From Pseudobacteriovorax antillogorgiicola (GTDB lineage: Bacteria; Bdellovibrionota_B; Oligoflexia; Oligoflexales; Oligoflexaceae), in the NCBI RefSeq assembly GCF_900177345.1, contig NZ_FWZT01000027.1:41558-105557 (forward strand): 64,000 nucleotides of DNA, read 5' to 3'. The position numbers and the translations under genes are program-made. Positions within the stretch are counted from its first letter, which is position 1, and every line of letters starts with the position of its first letter. Of this stretch, positions 55,836 through 64,000 are shown in pieces. The notes under the pieces were generated by a model, which saw only the letters and a list, made by a program, of their open reading frames with translations, was not told the origin of the DNA and made no database searches.

Positions 55836-55874
55836 CTAGTGCCTAGTCAATTTGAATTCTTGACTAGGCACTAG
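55836..55874. promoter_or_regulatory. 15-bp perfect inverted repeat
   Basis: CTAGTGCCTAGTCAA / TTGACTAGGCACTAG with 9-base spacer TTTGAATTC. It lies in a divergent promoter region (receiver gene left, small exported protein right), so it is either a large operator or an attenuating hairpin. There is no T-run. Confidence 0.6.
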
Positions 55875-55937
55875 CAAAGCTTCGTTTCCTTCGGAGGAGC
55901 CCTGTCCGAAAAGAGTCAAGATGATGGAGGACTACCT

Positions 55938-56135
55938 ATGAAAATTTTTCGTTTGCTGATTATTGCCTGTGCGACTATATCGTTTTTATCTGGCATTTGG
56001 ATCGAAGATTCTAGCCAATTAGATCAGGGATCTATTCGTGCTGAGATTGAGTACACTAAGGACTGGGTTGATTCCATCCAGTACGCATCTCAAGATGAAA
56101 GCGTCAATTTTCATCATCAGAGACCCTATCGCTGA
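55938..56135 (+). CDS. small exported peptide, unknown
   Basis: 65 residues with GGAGG 8 bases before the ATG and a signal-peptide-like N-terminus (MKIFRLLIIACATISFLSG). The mature ~45 residues are polar. It ends 18 bases before the convergent hybrid kinase stop. The strong ribosome site supports a real gene. Confidence 0.55.
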   Translation: MKIFRLLIIACATISFLSGIWIEDSSQLDQGSIRAEIEYTKDWVDSIQYASQDESVNFHHQRPYR

Positions 56136-56153
56136 ATTTGGCGGAGATCCCGA

Positions 56154-58481
56154 TCATGCGCTCCGCTTATTTTCTTCGGGCGGCTCTGGAAGCCTTTGGT
56201 TTTCAGCAAGTTCGGAAAAAGCTTTTTGCAAGTCTCTCTTCCGAATAGGTTTAGATATTAATCCTTCCATTCCTGCTTTTTGATAGCGTTCGCGATCCTC
56301 TGCTAGGACGTTGGCTGTCATGGCAAGAATAGGGATATCTTTCCGATGGGGCATACCCTTTATGGTAGTCGTTGCTTGCACACCATCCATGATAGGCATT
56401 TGGATATCCATAAGCACAACGTCGACCCAAAGATTCTGATCTTCCAATATTTCAACAGCTTGAAGACCTTGATACGCTTCTATCACATTGTGACCCATCT
56501 TTTCCAGGAGTAGATGAGCTAACTCAATATTTACCCCATTGTCGTCTACTATTAGAACCGTAAGATTTCGTTGGAACTCGTAGTCAACCACTTTCTTGGC
56601 ATTGTGTGATAAGGCCTCTCCTCTAGAAAGACGAATCGAAAACGAGAAACAAGACCCCCGGCCTAGTTGGCTTTCAACCTGAATAACACCCCCCAGGAGA
56701 AATACAATTTTAGAGCATATAGTTAAGCCAAGACCAGTACCTCCGTAGCGTCTAGTGATTGAAGAGTCTGCCTGAGAAAATGCCTCAAACAGAGCCTCTC
56801 GGCTTTTGGTGTCAATACCGATGCCCGTGTCACTCACCTTGAAATCGAGCATATAGCTTTCACGATCCAACTTTCTAGATTCAATGACCACCTTTACTTC
56901 ACCACTATCGGTGAACTTGATAGCATTGCTCAATAAATTTGATAGAACTTGTTGCAAACGAACTTCATCACCAATAACAAACTCCAATCCATCAGGTGAT
57001 TTAAATTCACAGGTGAGTTTTAGCCCCTTACGATCAGCTAAGTTCGAAAAGAGCCCTTCCAATCGCTTGAGTAGATCTTGTAAATTGAACGATCGCTGCT
57101 CAAAATCTACTTGCCCTGCCTCTATCTTGCTAAGATCTAAAATATCGTTGAGTAGGCAGAGTAAGTTATCGCCACAGGTATCGATAGTGTCGAGCATATG
57201 CTTTTGCTTGTCGCTCACTTCCGAATCCTGAAGTAGGGAAACCATCCCCAGAATACCATTCAATGGAGTGCGTATCTCGTGGCTCATATTGGCCAAAAAC
57301 TCTGATTTTAGCTTTTCCGACTCCTCTGCCTTTACCTTCGCGTCCTCAAACTTCTTGCTCATTTCCATGTAAGCACTTGCGGCTCTTGCAAGTTGGCCGA
57401 TCTCGTCCTGCCGCTCGGCTCCTGGAACAAGAGCTTCAAAATCACCTTCCAGAAGCCTTCGAAAGGTGCCGACTATAGCATTGATTGCCCTAGAGATACT
57501 CACCTCGTAGTAGTAGGCAATCATCCCGAGTAACAAAAGGGATATGAGTAAGCTCGCAAGAAGAACCTGCCGACTTTCTGTAACACGCTCATCTCCCTTA
57601 CTCGCAATATCTTCTAGTTGAGCAATGGTTTCATACCTCAATCGCTCAACTAGTTGAGCAAACTCGTGAGCCTGACCCGCCATAACTACATTTAGTAACG
57701 ATAGATACAATCGATTTGATTGAACAGCACGATCGAATACACCAATGAATTGATCAATGGTTGCTCCTATTTTTTCCAGTTCAGAAAGCTCCTGTCGATC
57801 AAGAGATTTTAGCTTTAAGCGCGATATCATGTCCTTCATCTTGGGTACTAATTGCTTTACTTTCTTTCGCTCTTCATACTTGCGTTCATTGATAAAGTGA
57901 TACGTCGCGATTTCTATTTCTAGCCAAGCTAGGCGTAGTTCATTAGCAAGTATCCTATGATTTGGAGGTGATGGCCTATTCGACAAGCTATTGCTAAGTT
58001 GTTCTATAGAGAGCATGCCCTCCTCAAGGCTTTTTGGAATCTCGTTTTCAATCATATTGCTACGATACTCATAGCTCCTCTTCAAAGCCTTGATGTTGTT
58101 GCCGTAGCTATTTAACAAGACAATCATATGTTCGAGAAGCTGGCGACGATCTTGGTCGCTGGTCTTTTCAAGCACATCCGATAATCTTTTCGAAATCATT
58201 TCGTGTGTTTCATTCATCTTTTGAATGATTGATGAGCTACCTGTTTGGCCATAGGCTAAGGCCGTTTTTTGGATTTCAGATATATTTTTGTCGATCACGA
58301 GCACTGATACTGTGTTTCGTGAGAGAGTTTCAAATTCTTTAAATGCATTTGAAGTCGTTCGGATTGAGTTATAACTGGAAAAGGCCTGTATGCCGAATAC
58401 AACAAACACCAGAACAAGACCAAGACCAATCTTGATCCCAATAGGAAGGTTACTAAAATGTTTTGTCACTTCTTTGAGCAT
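56154..58481 (-). CDS. membrane hybrid histidine kinase with periplasmic helical sensor
   Basis: 775 residues. Transmembrane helices at ~14-36 and ~305-327 enclose a ~270-residue helical periplasmic sensor. HAMP (~328-375), HisKA with His401 (NMSHEIRTPLNG), HATPase (RYGGTGLGLTICS) and a C-terminal receiver with Asp692 (LMDIQMPIMDG) follow. It is 12 bases after the binding-protein gene, so the two are co-transcribed and the binding protein is probably its ligand sensor, as in TorS/TorT-type systems. Confidence 0.92.
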   Translation of the reverse strand: MLKEVTKHFSNLPIGIKIGLGLVLVFVVFGIQAFSSYNSIRTTSNAFKEFETLSRNTVSVLVIDKNISEIQKTALAYGQTGSSSIIQKMNETHEMISKRLSDVLEKTSDQDRRQLLEHMIVLLNSYGNNIKALKRSYEYRSNMIENEIPKSLEEGMLSIEQLSNSLSNRPSPPNHRILANELRLAWLEIEIATYHFINERKYEERKKVKQLVPKMKDMISRLKLKSLDRQELSELEKIGATIDQFIGVFDRAVQSNRLYLSLLNVVMAGQAHEFAQLVERLRYETIAQLEDIASKGDERVTESRQVLLASLLISLLLLGMIAYYYEVSISRAINAIVGTFRRLLEGDFEALVPGAERQDEIGQLARAASAYMEMSKKFEDAKVKAEESEKLKSEFLANMSHEIRTPLNGILGMVSLLQDSEVSDKQKHMLDTIDTCGDNLLCLLNDILDLSKIEAGQVDFEQRSFNLQDLLKRLEGLFSNLADRKGLKLTCEFKSPDGLEFVIGDEVRLQQVLSNLLSNAIKFTDSGEVKVVIESRKLDRESYMLDFKVSDTGIGIDTKSREALFEAFSQADSSITRRYGGTGLGLTICSKIVFLLGGVIQVESQLGRGSCFSFSIRLSRGEALSHNAKKVVDYEFQRNLTVLIVDDNGVNIELAHLLLEKMGHNVIEAYQGLQAVEILEDQNLWVDVVLMDIQMPIMDGVQATTTIKGMPHRKDIPILAMTANVLAEDRERYQKAGMEGLISKPIRKRDLQKAFSELAENQRLPEPPEENKRSA

Positions 58482-58493
58482 CGATTTTCAAAC

Positions 58494-59765
58494 TTACGAA
58501 CTTAGAAATTCATACCACTTATCAAGGCTATAATCGTAGTTATTCATCACGGTATTCCAAACTGCTATATTGCTAAATCGCTTTATATAACTACCACCAT
58601 CACGAATACTACCTTTCTTTACTGAGATACGACCATCAGTTCCTTTGAAGTCTTCTGTGGCGACGTCACCATGATACCAGTAGGCCCACTCATTCTTTGG
58701 TAGCAATTCTTCTGATCGATCAGGGTTGGATATATAGTATCCTTGACGAGCAATAAAAGCTCCGGGCCAACCGGACAACCACCAATTCATGTATTCGTAG
58801 GCTGCATCTTTCTCGTAGCCTTCGGTGCGAGACGATAGACACATCACACCATGCCAGGCTCTAAAACCCTCTTTGGGAGCCGCATAGGTTACCGGAACTC
58901 CGCGCCCATTAGCTGCAGATACGCCAGGAGAAAACATGCTTTCAATATAGACTCTTTTTTGGGTCATAAAATTTACAGATTCTGGCACAGAGTTCCAAAA
59001 GCCTGCAAAATGACCTTGCCTCTTATACTCAATTAGAATCTCGAAAAGCTGATCGATCTCTTTGACTGTCATATTACCTATATCTTTGAATTGAACCAAG
59101 CCTCGAGCTTGAGCAGCCAGAGCAGCATCGAAGATGCCAATAGTGGGAGCGTTAACAAGACCCACTTTTCCACGATAGCTAGGATCAAGGAGCCAGGACC
59201 AACTTTCAGTTTGATAGGGAATTCCCTGAGGAATATAATTCGTGTTATATCCAAAGGAGTCAACATTGTGAACGTATGGCAAAAAACTGATACTATTGCT
59301 TTCCACCGAACTTAAAGAGCGGTCAGGCTGCACATAAAGAAGCTTGTAGGGAGCATCGCCCTTACCAAGTTTTGCATCTGGTGCGATGCGTCCCTCCTTA
59401 GCGAGAGGATTAATTTCTGGCCAGTACTGAATCCTCTCCCGGTCAATCGATTGAATCGCCTTCGCCTGCCATAGAATATTGATACTATCAGACCACTGTT
59501 CGTAAAGATCGAACGATTCAGGATAGGCAGAGGCTTTTTGTAAGACTGCAGCGCTACCCATAGGCTCGAAGACAAGGTTGATACCAAGCTCTGTCATCGC
59601 CCGGTGGCGTATTTCTTCTTGAAGGGTGACATGAGTCCCAAGGATACGAAGTGTCGTAGTTCGCTTGGCAAATGCCATTGGACTGCTCTTGGCCACAGCT
59701 AAAGCCATAATCCCCTGCGAGCCCGATTTCACAACATCCCGGCGTGTCATGGGTTTTTTGGACAT
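58494..59765 (-). CDS. Tat-exported polyamine-type solute-binding protein
   Basis: 423 residues. A Tat signal (TRRDVVKSGSQG) is followed by a PotD/SBP-type two-lobe fold (TLRILGTHVTLQEEIRHRAM ... SWSWLLDPSYRGKVGL ... AAYEYMNWWLSG). No permease or ATPase genes are adjacent, so transport is unlikely. It is followed 12 bases later by the membrane hybrid kinase, so it probably captures a small molecule for signalling. The ligand (polyamine, ion or sugar) is unknown. Confidence 0.85.
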   Translation of the reverse strand: MSKKPMTRRDVVKSGSQGIMALAVAKSSPMAFAKRTTTLRILGTHVTLQEEIRHRAMTELGINLVFEPMGSAAVLQKASAYPESFDLYEQWSDSINILWQAKAIQSIDRERIQYWPEINPLAKEGRIAPDAKLGKGDAPYKLLYVQPDRSLSSVESNSISFLPYVHNVDSFGYNTNYIPQGIPYQTESWSWLLDPSYRGKVGLVNAPTIGIFDAALAAQARGLVQFKDIGNMTVKEIDQLFEILIEYKRQGHFAGFWNSVPESVNFMTQKRVYIESMFSPGVSAANGRGVPVTYAAPKEGFRAWHGVMCLSSRTEGYEKDAAYEYMNWWLSGWPGAFIARQGYYISNPDRSEELLPKNEWAYWYHGDVATEDFKGTDGRISVKKGSIRDGGSYIKRFSNIAVWNTVMNNYDYSLDKWYEFLSS

Positions 59766-59984
59766 AATATTTCCCCTAAGTACTCCTCGATCCTGTCTTC
59801 GGAGCCTTTAGAGGCATAATAAAACTACTTTTAGGTGGATCTAGCTGACCCCACGGTCTAAGTCGCTTGTTAAGGCCTCCCCCCAAAAAAATAGAATAAT
59901 TTCAAATATATACCGATTGAGCTCGGTTCGATCTCTGAATTGCCTGGCAAAGCCCGATGGGGACAGCCTTGAGTTCCATCAACC

Positions 59985-60344
59985 CTAGTCTAGGGAACGA
60001 AAGCGCTTCATACTTAGCTCCATAAGAGACGAAGGTAGAGGTTTTAACTGCCCAGTTTTCTTACATGATACTAGCCAAGACACCAGAAGATGGTAGTCAT
60101 GGACCTGAAGCTTTCCAAAGTACCAATTTTGATTATTTGTCGTTATGGAAATCACATTAGGCAGATCGCAGGGACCAAGACACTCCGAAATACTCAGGTG
60201 AAACCAACGGAATAGACGATGCTTGATCCATTCCTTCCTCAGATAGGTTAGTGGCACCTCTGGGTTTCCATCTTTGACTTGACCACAGCAGCACCCTTGG
60301 CAAATGATCACATGCCCGAGCGCTTGGAACTTAGTCTCTAGCAT
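59985..60344 (-). CDS. thioredoxin-like [2Fe-2S] ferredoxin, CbtAB-associated
   Basis: 119 residues from ATG 60344, with GAAGG 9 bases upstream, overlapping cbtA by 14 bases. Cys motif CQGCCCG ... SECLGPCDLPN fits the (2Fe-2S) ferredoxin-domain proteins that commonly sit beside cobalt transporter genes. It probably has a redox or metal-delivery role in cobalamin synthesis. Confidence 0.75.
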   Translation of the reverse strand: MLETKFQALGHVIICQGCCCGQVKDGNPEVPLTYLRKEWIKHRLFRWFHLSISECLGPCDLPNVISITTNNQNWYFGKLQVHDYHLLVSWLVSCKKTGQLKPLPSSLMELSMKRFRSLD

Positions 60345-61086
60345 AGGACCAGACGCCTTCACTCGCTACTTTCCGAAAAAGGAAGGCCACTATCAAACCA
60401 AGGCTAAGCCATAGAATCAAATTCGCCCCGTAGGTAGCTGCAACATAATTCTTCCAAAGAGTTTCAGGAGCCGTCCCCCCCTGAACTCGGGGATGTGGAG
60501 CCCCAAAAACATGCGGCAAGATGAGAAAACCTACCATGGAAAAGCGAATCGTCCAGTGTTTGCCAAAGTACAAGCAGATCATTCCTGAGAAGCTCGATGC
60601 AGCTGTCAGTAACCACCAAAGCTGGCGATCTTCAAGATCAGCTGCCAGCATACCTGGAAGCTCAGGAGGAAGACCGATAGCAGGAGCCACGAAAAATGCA
60701 AGATATCCAAGGAGCCCCCATAACATTCCTACCCTCATAGAAAGTTTAGGAATAAACAAGAAAATGCCACATAATAAAAAAGACCAGGCAGTTGCAAGAA
60801 CGACATTCGAGACCCAAGTAAAAAATAGCCTTTGAGCCCCTTGGCTGGGCTTCCATTCAGAGGGATCATGGTGATTGGCACCCTCTTCCACACCGTCGGG
60901 GTTCAATAGATGCTGGTGAGCTACGTGACCTTCAACAGTATCAGGATCATCGTAGGAGACAATGTCACCGCCTTCGAACAATTCAGCTTGGGCGATTAAA
61001 GGCACTACTCGATAATTCTGGACAAGACTATATAGGCTCCCACCCATAATGCCAGAAAGAAAAGCCACGATAAAAATTTTAGACAC
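60331..61086 (-). CDS. cbtA: CbtA cobalt transporter subunit
   Basis: 251 residues from GTG 61086, with TAGGAG 8 bases upstream. Six to seven transmembrane helices and the PF09490 pattern (ARLFFTWVSNVVLA-like region, AVAPAIGLPPELPG with LEDRQLWWLLT) identify CbtA, the inner-membrane permease of a proposed cobalt uptake system. It is preceded by cbtB and followed by the ferredoxin gene. A cobalamin riboswitch lies upstream. Confidence 0.92.
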   Translation of the reverse strand: MSKIFIVAFLSGIMGGSLYSLVQNYRVVPLIAQAELFEGGDIVSYDDPDTVEGHVAHQHLLNPDGVEEGANHHDPSEWKPSQGAQRLFFTWVSNVVLATAWSFLLCGIFLFIPKLSMRVGMLWGLLGYLAFFVAPAIGLPPELPGMLAADLEDRQLWWLLTAASSFSGMICLYFGKHWTIRFSMVGFLILPHVFGAPHPRVQGGTAPETLWKNYVAATYGANLILWLSLGLIVAFLFRKVASEGVWSYARD

Positions 61087-61096
61087 TTAGAATCTC

Positions 61097-61270
61097 CTAG
61101 TGACAAGGGAACGCTGCTGCATGCCGTGTGTCATGAGCTGCATTATGAGCCTCGATGGGCGCCGAAAATCCAACCGCCAGCATGATTGCTAAACCCATTG
61201 CGAAACAGATTGTGGCTAAAAGTACTTGAGTGGACACACTTTGGGATTGAGTGCTGACAACACGAGCCAT
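61097..61270 (-). CDS. cbtB: CbtB cobalt transporter small subunit
   Basis: 57 residues with a single transmembrane helix (LLATICFAMGLAIMLAVGF) and the signature C-terminal metal-binding tail HNAAHDTRHAAAFPCH. AAGGAGG lies 4-10 bases before ATG 61270. Its stop is 10 bases before the cbtA GTG. Confidence 0.93.
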   Translation of the reverse strand: MARVVSTQSQSVSTQVLLATICFAMGLAIMLAVGFSAPIEAHNAAHDTRHAAAFPCH

Positions 61271-61339
61271 GGCAAGCCTCCTTGCAAATCAATGATATTC
61301 AATTGTCCGGGGAATGTCTCAACACAATAAGATACCTCC

Positions 61340-61465
61340 TCGGGCTTATTTCACCTGACTTTGGGATCTGGCTCACCCTAACGGGCTCACAGTTGCGGGA
61401 CAGCGACGGATTTACACCGTACTTCACCAAAGCCATGAATAATGACGAGGCACGTTATCAAATTT
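61340..61465 (-). promoter_or_regulatory. cobalamin (B12) riboswitch upstream of cbtB
   Basis: On the minus strand the core GGTGAAGTACGGTGTAAATC is followed by CGTCGCTGTCCCGCAACTGT and then GAGCCAGATCCC, matching the B12-element consensus (GCTGTCCCGCAACTGT, GCCAGA). It lies 70-195 bases ahead of cbtB, so excess cobalamin probably represses the cobalt-uptake operon. A GCAAG-GAGG-CTTGC hairpin overlaps the cbtB ribosome site and may be the translation switch. Confidence 0.9.
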
Positions 61466-61534
61466 GGAGCTTGTCATCTACTAGGCAATTAGGCAGGTAG
61501 AATCATGGGTGAAATAGACTAGGTCACCCTAGCC

Positions 61535-61690
61535 TTAGCTGGCTTGCTTCTCGTTGCTAACTTTGTGTTCAAAGTACTTTTCAATAGCGGTAGCAAACTC
61601 TGCCGAGATCTCTTCTGAGGAGGCACTACCATTTTTTATTTTTAATATCGCTCGCTTAATGGCCTTTTGCAGAATCTTCTTGTCGTCCAT
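61535..61690 (-). CDS. small helical protein (51 residues)
   Basis: MDDKKILQKAIKRAIL ... EISAEFATAIEKYFE, followed by a basic tail. It is amphipathic and alpha-helical, with only a weak ribosome site (AGGTG). Unknown function; conservation was not tested. Confidence 0.45.
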   Translation of the reverse strand: MDDKKILQKAIKRAILKIKNGSASSEEISAEFATAIEKYFEHKVSNEKQAS

Positions 61691-61874
61691 GGAGTCGCAC
61701 CTGATTGAGTTGTCGTCGATAGGGATATTATAGCGGAGTCATGAGACAAGGCCAAGACACGAGACCTTGGATCCTCGGGATAAGCTAAGAAGAATTGTCG
61801 ATATTGATAAGTTATGCCTCTTGTCCGATATAGTACACTAACTGAGTCAGGTGAAAGCTTAGGCCGAGGTATCA

Positions 61875-62813
61875 GTGAAACTTCTATCTTTTCTAGTATT
61901 ACTGAAAATTTACGGTTGCTCATTGAGCAATTCTAGAATCTTCCCAGATGACAATAACCAACAAGTAGTGGTCGAGATTGAGCCGAGCAACGAGACTTAC
62001 CAGCTTTTTAGCGGAGGCGATAGCAGCTGCTATCTTTACGAAGATTTCGATATTCGATGCTGGGGTAAACAAACGTTCTCATCCCTAAGGTCAGAAGACC
62101 CAAAGTCCCTCGCTATGGGCCGAGACTTTATTTGCTATATCGATCAAAGCGATCAGGCCGAGTGTTGGTCGGAGCGAGACGACGCGGATCTAAGCCTACC
62201 CACGGAGCTTGCCCCAAAATCAGTAACGCGCATTGCAGCTGGAGACTCTCACGCATGTATGATCGACAGCGACAGCTTCCTATACTGCTGGGGAAGCAAC
62301 GAATTTGACCAAAGTGATGTCCCCAGCCTGCTGGTCAATGTACCGATCCTATTTATTTCTGCTGGGGAAAGGCATAGTTGTGCGATCGACTCAGATCAGG
62401 AACTTAGCTGCTGGGGCGACGATCAATTTTCGCAAACAACGATTCCATCAAGTGTACGAAGCAAGTCTTTTGCTACGGTTAGCGCAGGAGGAGATCATAC
62501 TTGTGCGATCGAGACAGATGGTGACCTCCATTGTTGGGGAGCTATCATCGTTGACCGAACTGTTATCACCAAGTCCTTCAGCAGTGTCAGCTCTGGTAAA
62601 AACCACGTTTGTGCTATCGACCGAAGCTCTGATTTATATTGCTGGGGCAATAACGACCAGGGGCAAACCACCTTGCCCGCAGATTACCTCAACTACAACT
62701 TTCTGGCCATCGGCTCAGGGGATAGCCATAGCTGTGCCCATACTTCAAACAATAAAACACTTTGCTGGGGAAAAAGTGATGAAGGTCAACTCGATGCAGG
62801 CTCCTTACCTTAA
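61875..62813 (+). CDS. RCC1-like repeat lipoprotein
   Basis: 312 residues from GTG 61875, with lipobox IYGC. About six repeats of the type GxxHxCAI ... LxCWG (e.g. GERHSCAIDSDQELSCWG, GGDHTCAIETDGDLHCWG) match RCC1/regulator-of-chromosome-condensation blades, which form a seven-bladed propeller. Bacterial versions are often surface-exposed binding proteins. The Cys pair in each blade suggests disulfides. Unknown partner. Confidence 0.8.
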   Translation: MKLLSFLVLLKIYGCSLSNSRIFPDDNNQQVVVEIEPSNETYQLFSGGDSSCYLYEDFDIRCWGKQTFSSLRSEDPKSLAMGRDFICYIDQSDQAECWSERDDADLSLPTELAPKSVTRIAAGDSHACMIDSDSFLYCWGSNEFDQSDVPSLLVNVPILFISAGERHSCAIDSDQELSCWGDDQFSQTTIPSSVRSKSFATVSAGGDHTCAIETDGDLHCWGAIIVDRTVITKSFSSVSSGKNHVCAIDRSSDLYCWGNNDQGQTTLPADYLNYNFLAIGSGDSHSCAHTSNNKTLCWGKSDEGQLDAGSLP

Positions 62814-63062
62814 CGGAAGCTCATTCCCTGTAAAATATCTTCGCCATGCTTCAGTTCAATCTTGAAAGCTCCACTCCACTAACCTCTAAGAACAAGCGTA
62901 ACACGGTACTTCAGAAGAATTTGATAGACGAGTTTTTCCATTTCTGAGGAATGGATATGTGATACCTGAATATCACGTGGAGTAAGGATGAAGGTTTCAC
63001 GATGTCTTGTCTAGCTCGGCCCATGAGGTGAGATTAGCAAAGAGATTCCTTAAGGGTCAAAG

Positions 63063-63483
63063 ACATCCTCTAGATTCAAACATTCTTGGTGAGGCCTTCG
63101 ATTTCTTCTAGCGATAGTTCAGTGGCCTCAGCAATCACGGCCTTATCAAGACCTTTCTGAAGAAGTGCCAGTGCTATCGCTAGTTGGGCCTCTTTTCTGC
63201 CCTCTACCTTGCCCTCTATCTTGCCTTTTTCCTTTCCTTTAGCCTCGCCTCTGGCTTCTCCTCTGGCTTCACCCTCTGCAATCCAATTATCAATTTTTTT
63301 AGAAAGCATGATTTCAACCTCATCCAAACTTTTCACTTTAATCGAAGGATCTCTTTCCTCCGCCCGAGTCACGGCTGTTACATACGCGATAAATGCTTGA
63401 GCTATATCTGCGAATTCTGGAGAACTTTCCAAAACACGTTTCAACAGCAAAAACGTCGTGTACAGATTCTTATGGTCCGCCTG
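63063..63483 (-). repeat. tandem duplicate copy 1 of an Rpn gene 3' part
   Basis: Almost identical to 63616-64000, with an offset that changes from 553 to 517 bases because copy 2 lacks 36 bases (12 codons) in the Gly/Glu/Lys-rich heptad region. Confidence 0.85.
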
Positions 63484-63606
63484 CTCCAAGGCAAATATCG
63501 GGGCCACAAGATTATCCGAGCTGATGTCGTCATCGCTCACGGGTACACGTTTTTCATCAAGAAGGAGCTGGGTCATAGGAACTATATTAGCAAACAGGTC
63601 ACATTA
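63076..63606 (-). pseudogene. 5'-truncated Rpn-family nuclease/transposase fragment
   Basis: The frame is open from ~63600 (just after a TAA) to the stop at 63076; the first ATG, 63576, has no ribosome site. The residues (LFANIVPMTQLLLDEKRVPV ... LEQADHKNLYTTFLLLKRVL) look like the inner part of a PD-(D/E)xK Rpn protein, ending in the (GEARGEAKGKE)-type repeat and IAEATELSLEEIEGLTKNV. The nuclease N-terminus is missing, so this is a duplicated fragment. Confidence 0.75.
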
Positions 63607-63615
63607 GGACCAAAT

Positions 63616-64000
63616 ACATCCTCTAGATTCAAACATTCTTGGTGAGGCCTTCGATTTCTTCTAGCGATAGTTCAGTGGCCTCAGCAATCACGGCCTTATC
63701 AAGACCTTTCTGAAGAAGTGCCAATGCTATCGCTAGTTGGGCCTCTTTTCTGCCCTCTATCTTGCCTTCTATCTTGCCCTTAGCTTCACCCTCAGCAATC
63801 CAATTATCAATTTTTTTAGAAAGCATGATTTCAACCTCATCCAAACTTTTCACTTTTATCGAAGGATCTCTTTCCTCCGCCCGAGTCACGGCTGTTACAT
63901 ATGCTATAAATGCTTGAGCTATATCAGCAAATTCTGGAGAACTTTCCAAAACACGTTTCAACAGCAAGAACGTCGTGTACAGATTCTTATGGTCCGCCTG
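63616..64000 (-). repeat. tandem duplicate copy 2 of an Rpn gene 3' part (runs off the end)
   Basis: Copy of 63063-63483. The repeat continues beyond the window. Confidence 0.85.
63629..64000 (-). CDS. Rpn-family recombination-promoting nuclease, C-terminal part
   Basis: Open to the window edge. It ends with the same TELSLEEIEGLTKNV tail as the fragment downstream and has a shorter Gly/Lys repeat (EAKGKIEGKIEGRKEAQ). Rpn proteins are PD-(D/E)xK nucleases linked to recombination or phage defence. The N-terminal nuclease core would lie to the right. Confidence 0.75.
   Translation of the reverse strand, partial: QADHKNLYTTFLLLKRVLESSPEFADIAQAFIAYVTAVTRAEERDPSIKVKSLDEVEIMLSKKIDNWIAEGEAKGKIEGKIEGRKEAQLAIALALLQKGLDKAVIAEATELSLEEIEGLTKNV

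Noticed and set aside
61282..61500. 72-codon plus-strand frame
   Set aside because: Lies antisense to the cobalamin riboswitch.
62305..62865. 186-codon plus-strand frame
   Set aside because: Out-of-frame shadow of the RCC1-like lipoprotein, whose repeats fit its own frame perfectly.
1..64000. CRISPR array, rRNA operon or prophage
   Set aside because: No regularly spaced repeats, rRNA-like sequence or phage structural genes were seen.

Overview
The window is chromosomal DNA from a Gram-negative bacterium of moderate GC content. Signal peptides, lipoboxes, outer-membrane barrels, two Tat signals and a MltD-like murein enzyme show a double-membrane envelope. A TIGR02147-type regulator next to lipoprotein genes, several hybrid histidine kinases, and frequent GTG/TTG starts with good Shine-Dalgarno sites suggest a Bdellovibrionota/Oligoflexia relative. 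This placement is inference; there is no 16S gene here.

Layout. 1-10.0 kb: an envelope run containing the tail of a membrane protein, an outer-membrane-like protein, tRNA-Pro(GGG) on the minus strand, a lytic transglycosylase, a coiled-coil exported protein, two very large exported TPR proteins and a TPR lipoprotein. From the transglycosylase to the last TPR protein the genes overlap or abut. 10.1-21.1 kb: mostly housekeeping and regulation, with a stand-alone receiver, a metal-receptor/membrane/rppH operon, a beta-barrel protein, a helical-repeat plus cyclic-nucleotide-domain protein, a thiolase and carAB.

21.1-27.3 kb: a 6-kb island in tRNA-Met(CAT), flanked by a 34-bp direct repeat of the tRNA 3' end. 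It carries a three-gene ABC-3C-like defence system (REase-fold effector, small middle component, DUF3732 SMC-like ATPase) and a complete IS with ~36-bp terminal inverted repeats. There is no integrase. The stop codon of the convergent lipoprotein gene lies inside the right attachment repeat.

27.2-41.6 kb: accessory and surface genes. These include lipoproteins, a TIGR02147 regulator, a serine beta-lactamase-like hydrolase, two paralogous lipoproteins, an ECF sigma / membrane anti-sigma-like / caspase-like barrel operon, a MOSC protein and a secreted protein of three repeats.

42.3-48.5 kb is the most unusual region. One plus-strand cassette encodes a GNAT-like acyltransferase, a haem-oxygenase-like di-iron oxidase (HDO) and a fatty-acid desaturase. 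A minus-strand pair encodes a second HDO translationally coupled to a YcaO protein. Both HDOs keep the full E-x2-H / E / H-x3-D-x2-H ligand set. Between and beside them lie an HTH-PAS regulator pair, a receiver whose phospho-acceptor Asp is Asn, inverted-repeat operator candidates, and a 22-codon ORF with a very strong ribosome site ending in a Cys-Cys-Thr-x-Thr-Ser tail. I propose this as a candidate uncharacterised natural-product or signal-peptide locus.

48.7-64 kb: small exported proteins, a multi-PAS hybrid kinase, a Tat-exported PhoD phosphatase, a second receiver, a membrane hybrid kinase beside a Tat-exported polyamine-type binding protein, a cobalamin-riboswitch-controlled cbtB-cbtA-ferredoxin operon, an RCC1-like lipoprotein, and a tandem partial duplication of an Rpn-family nuclease gene that runs off the end.
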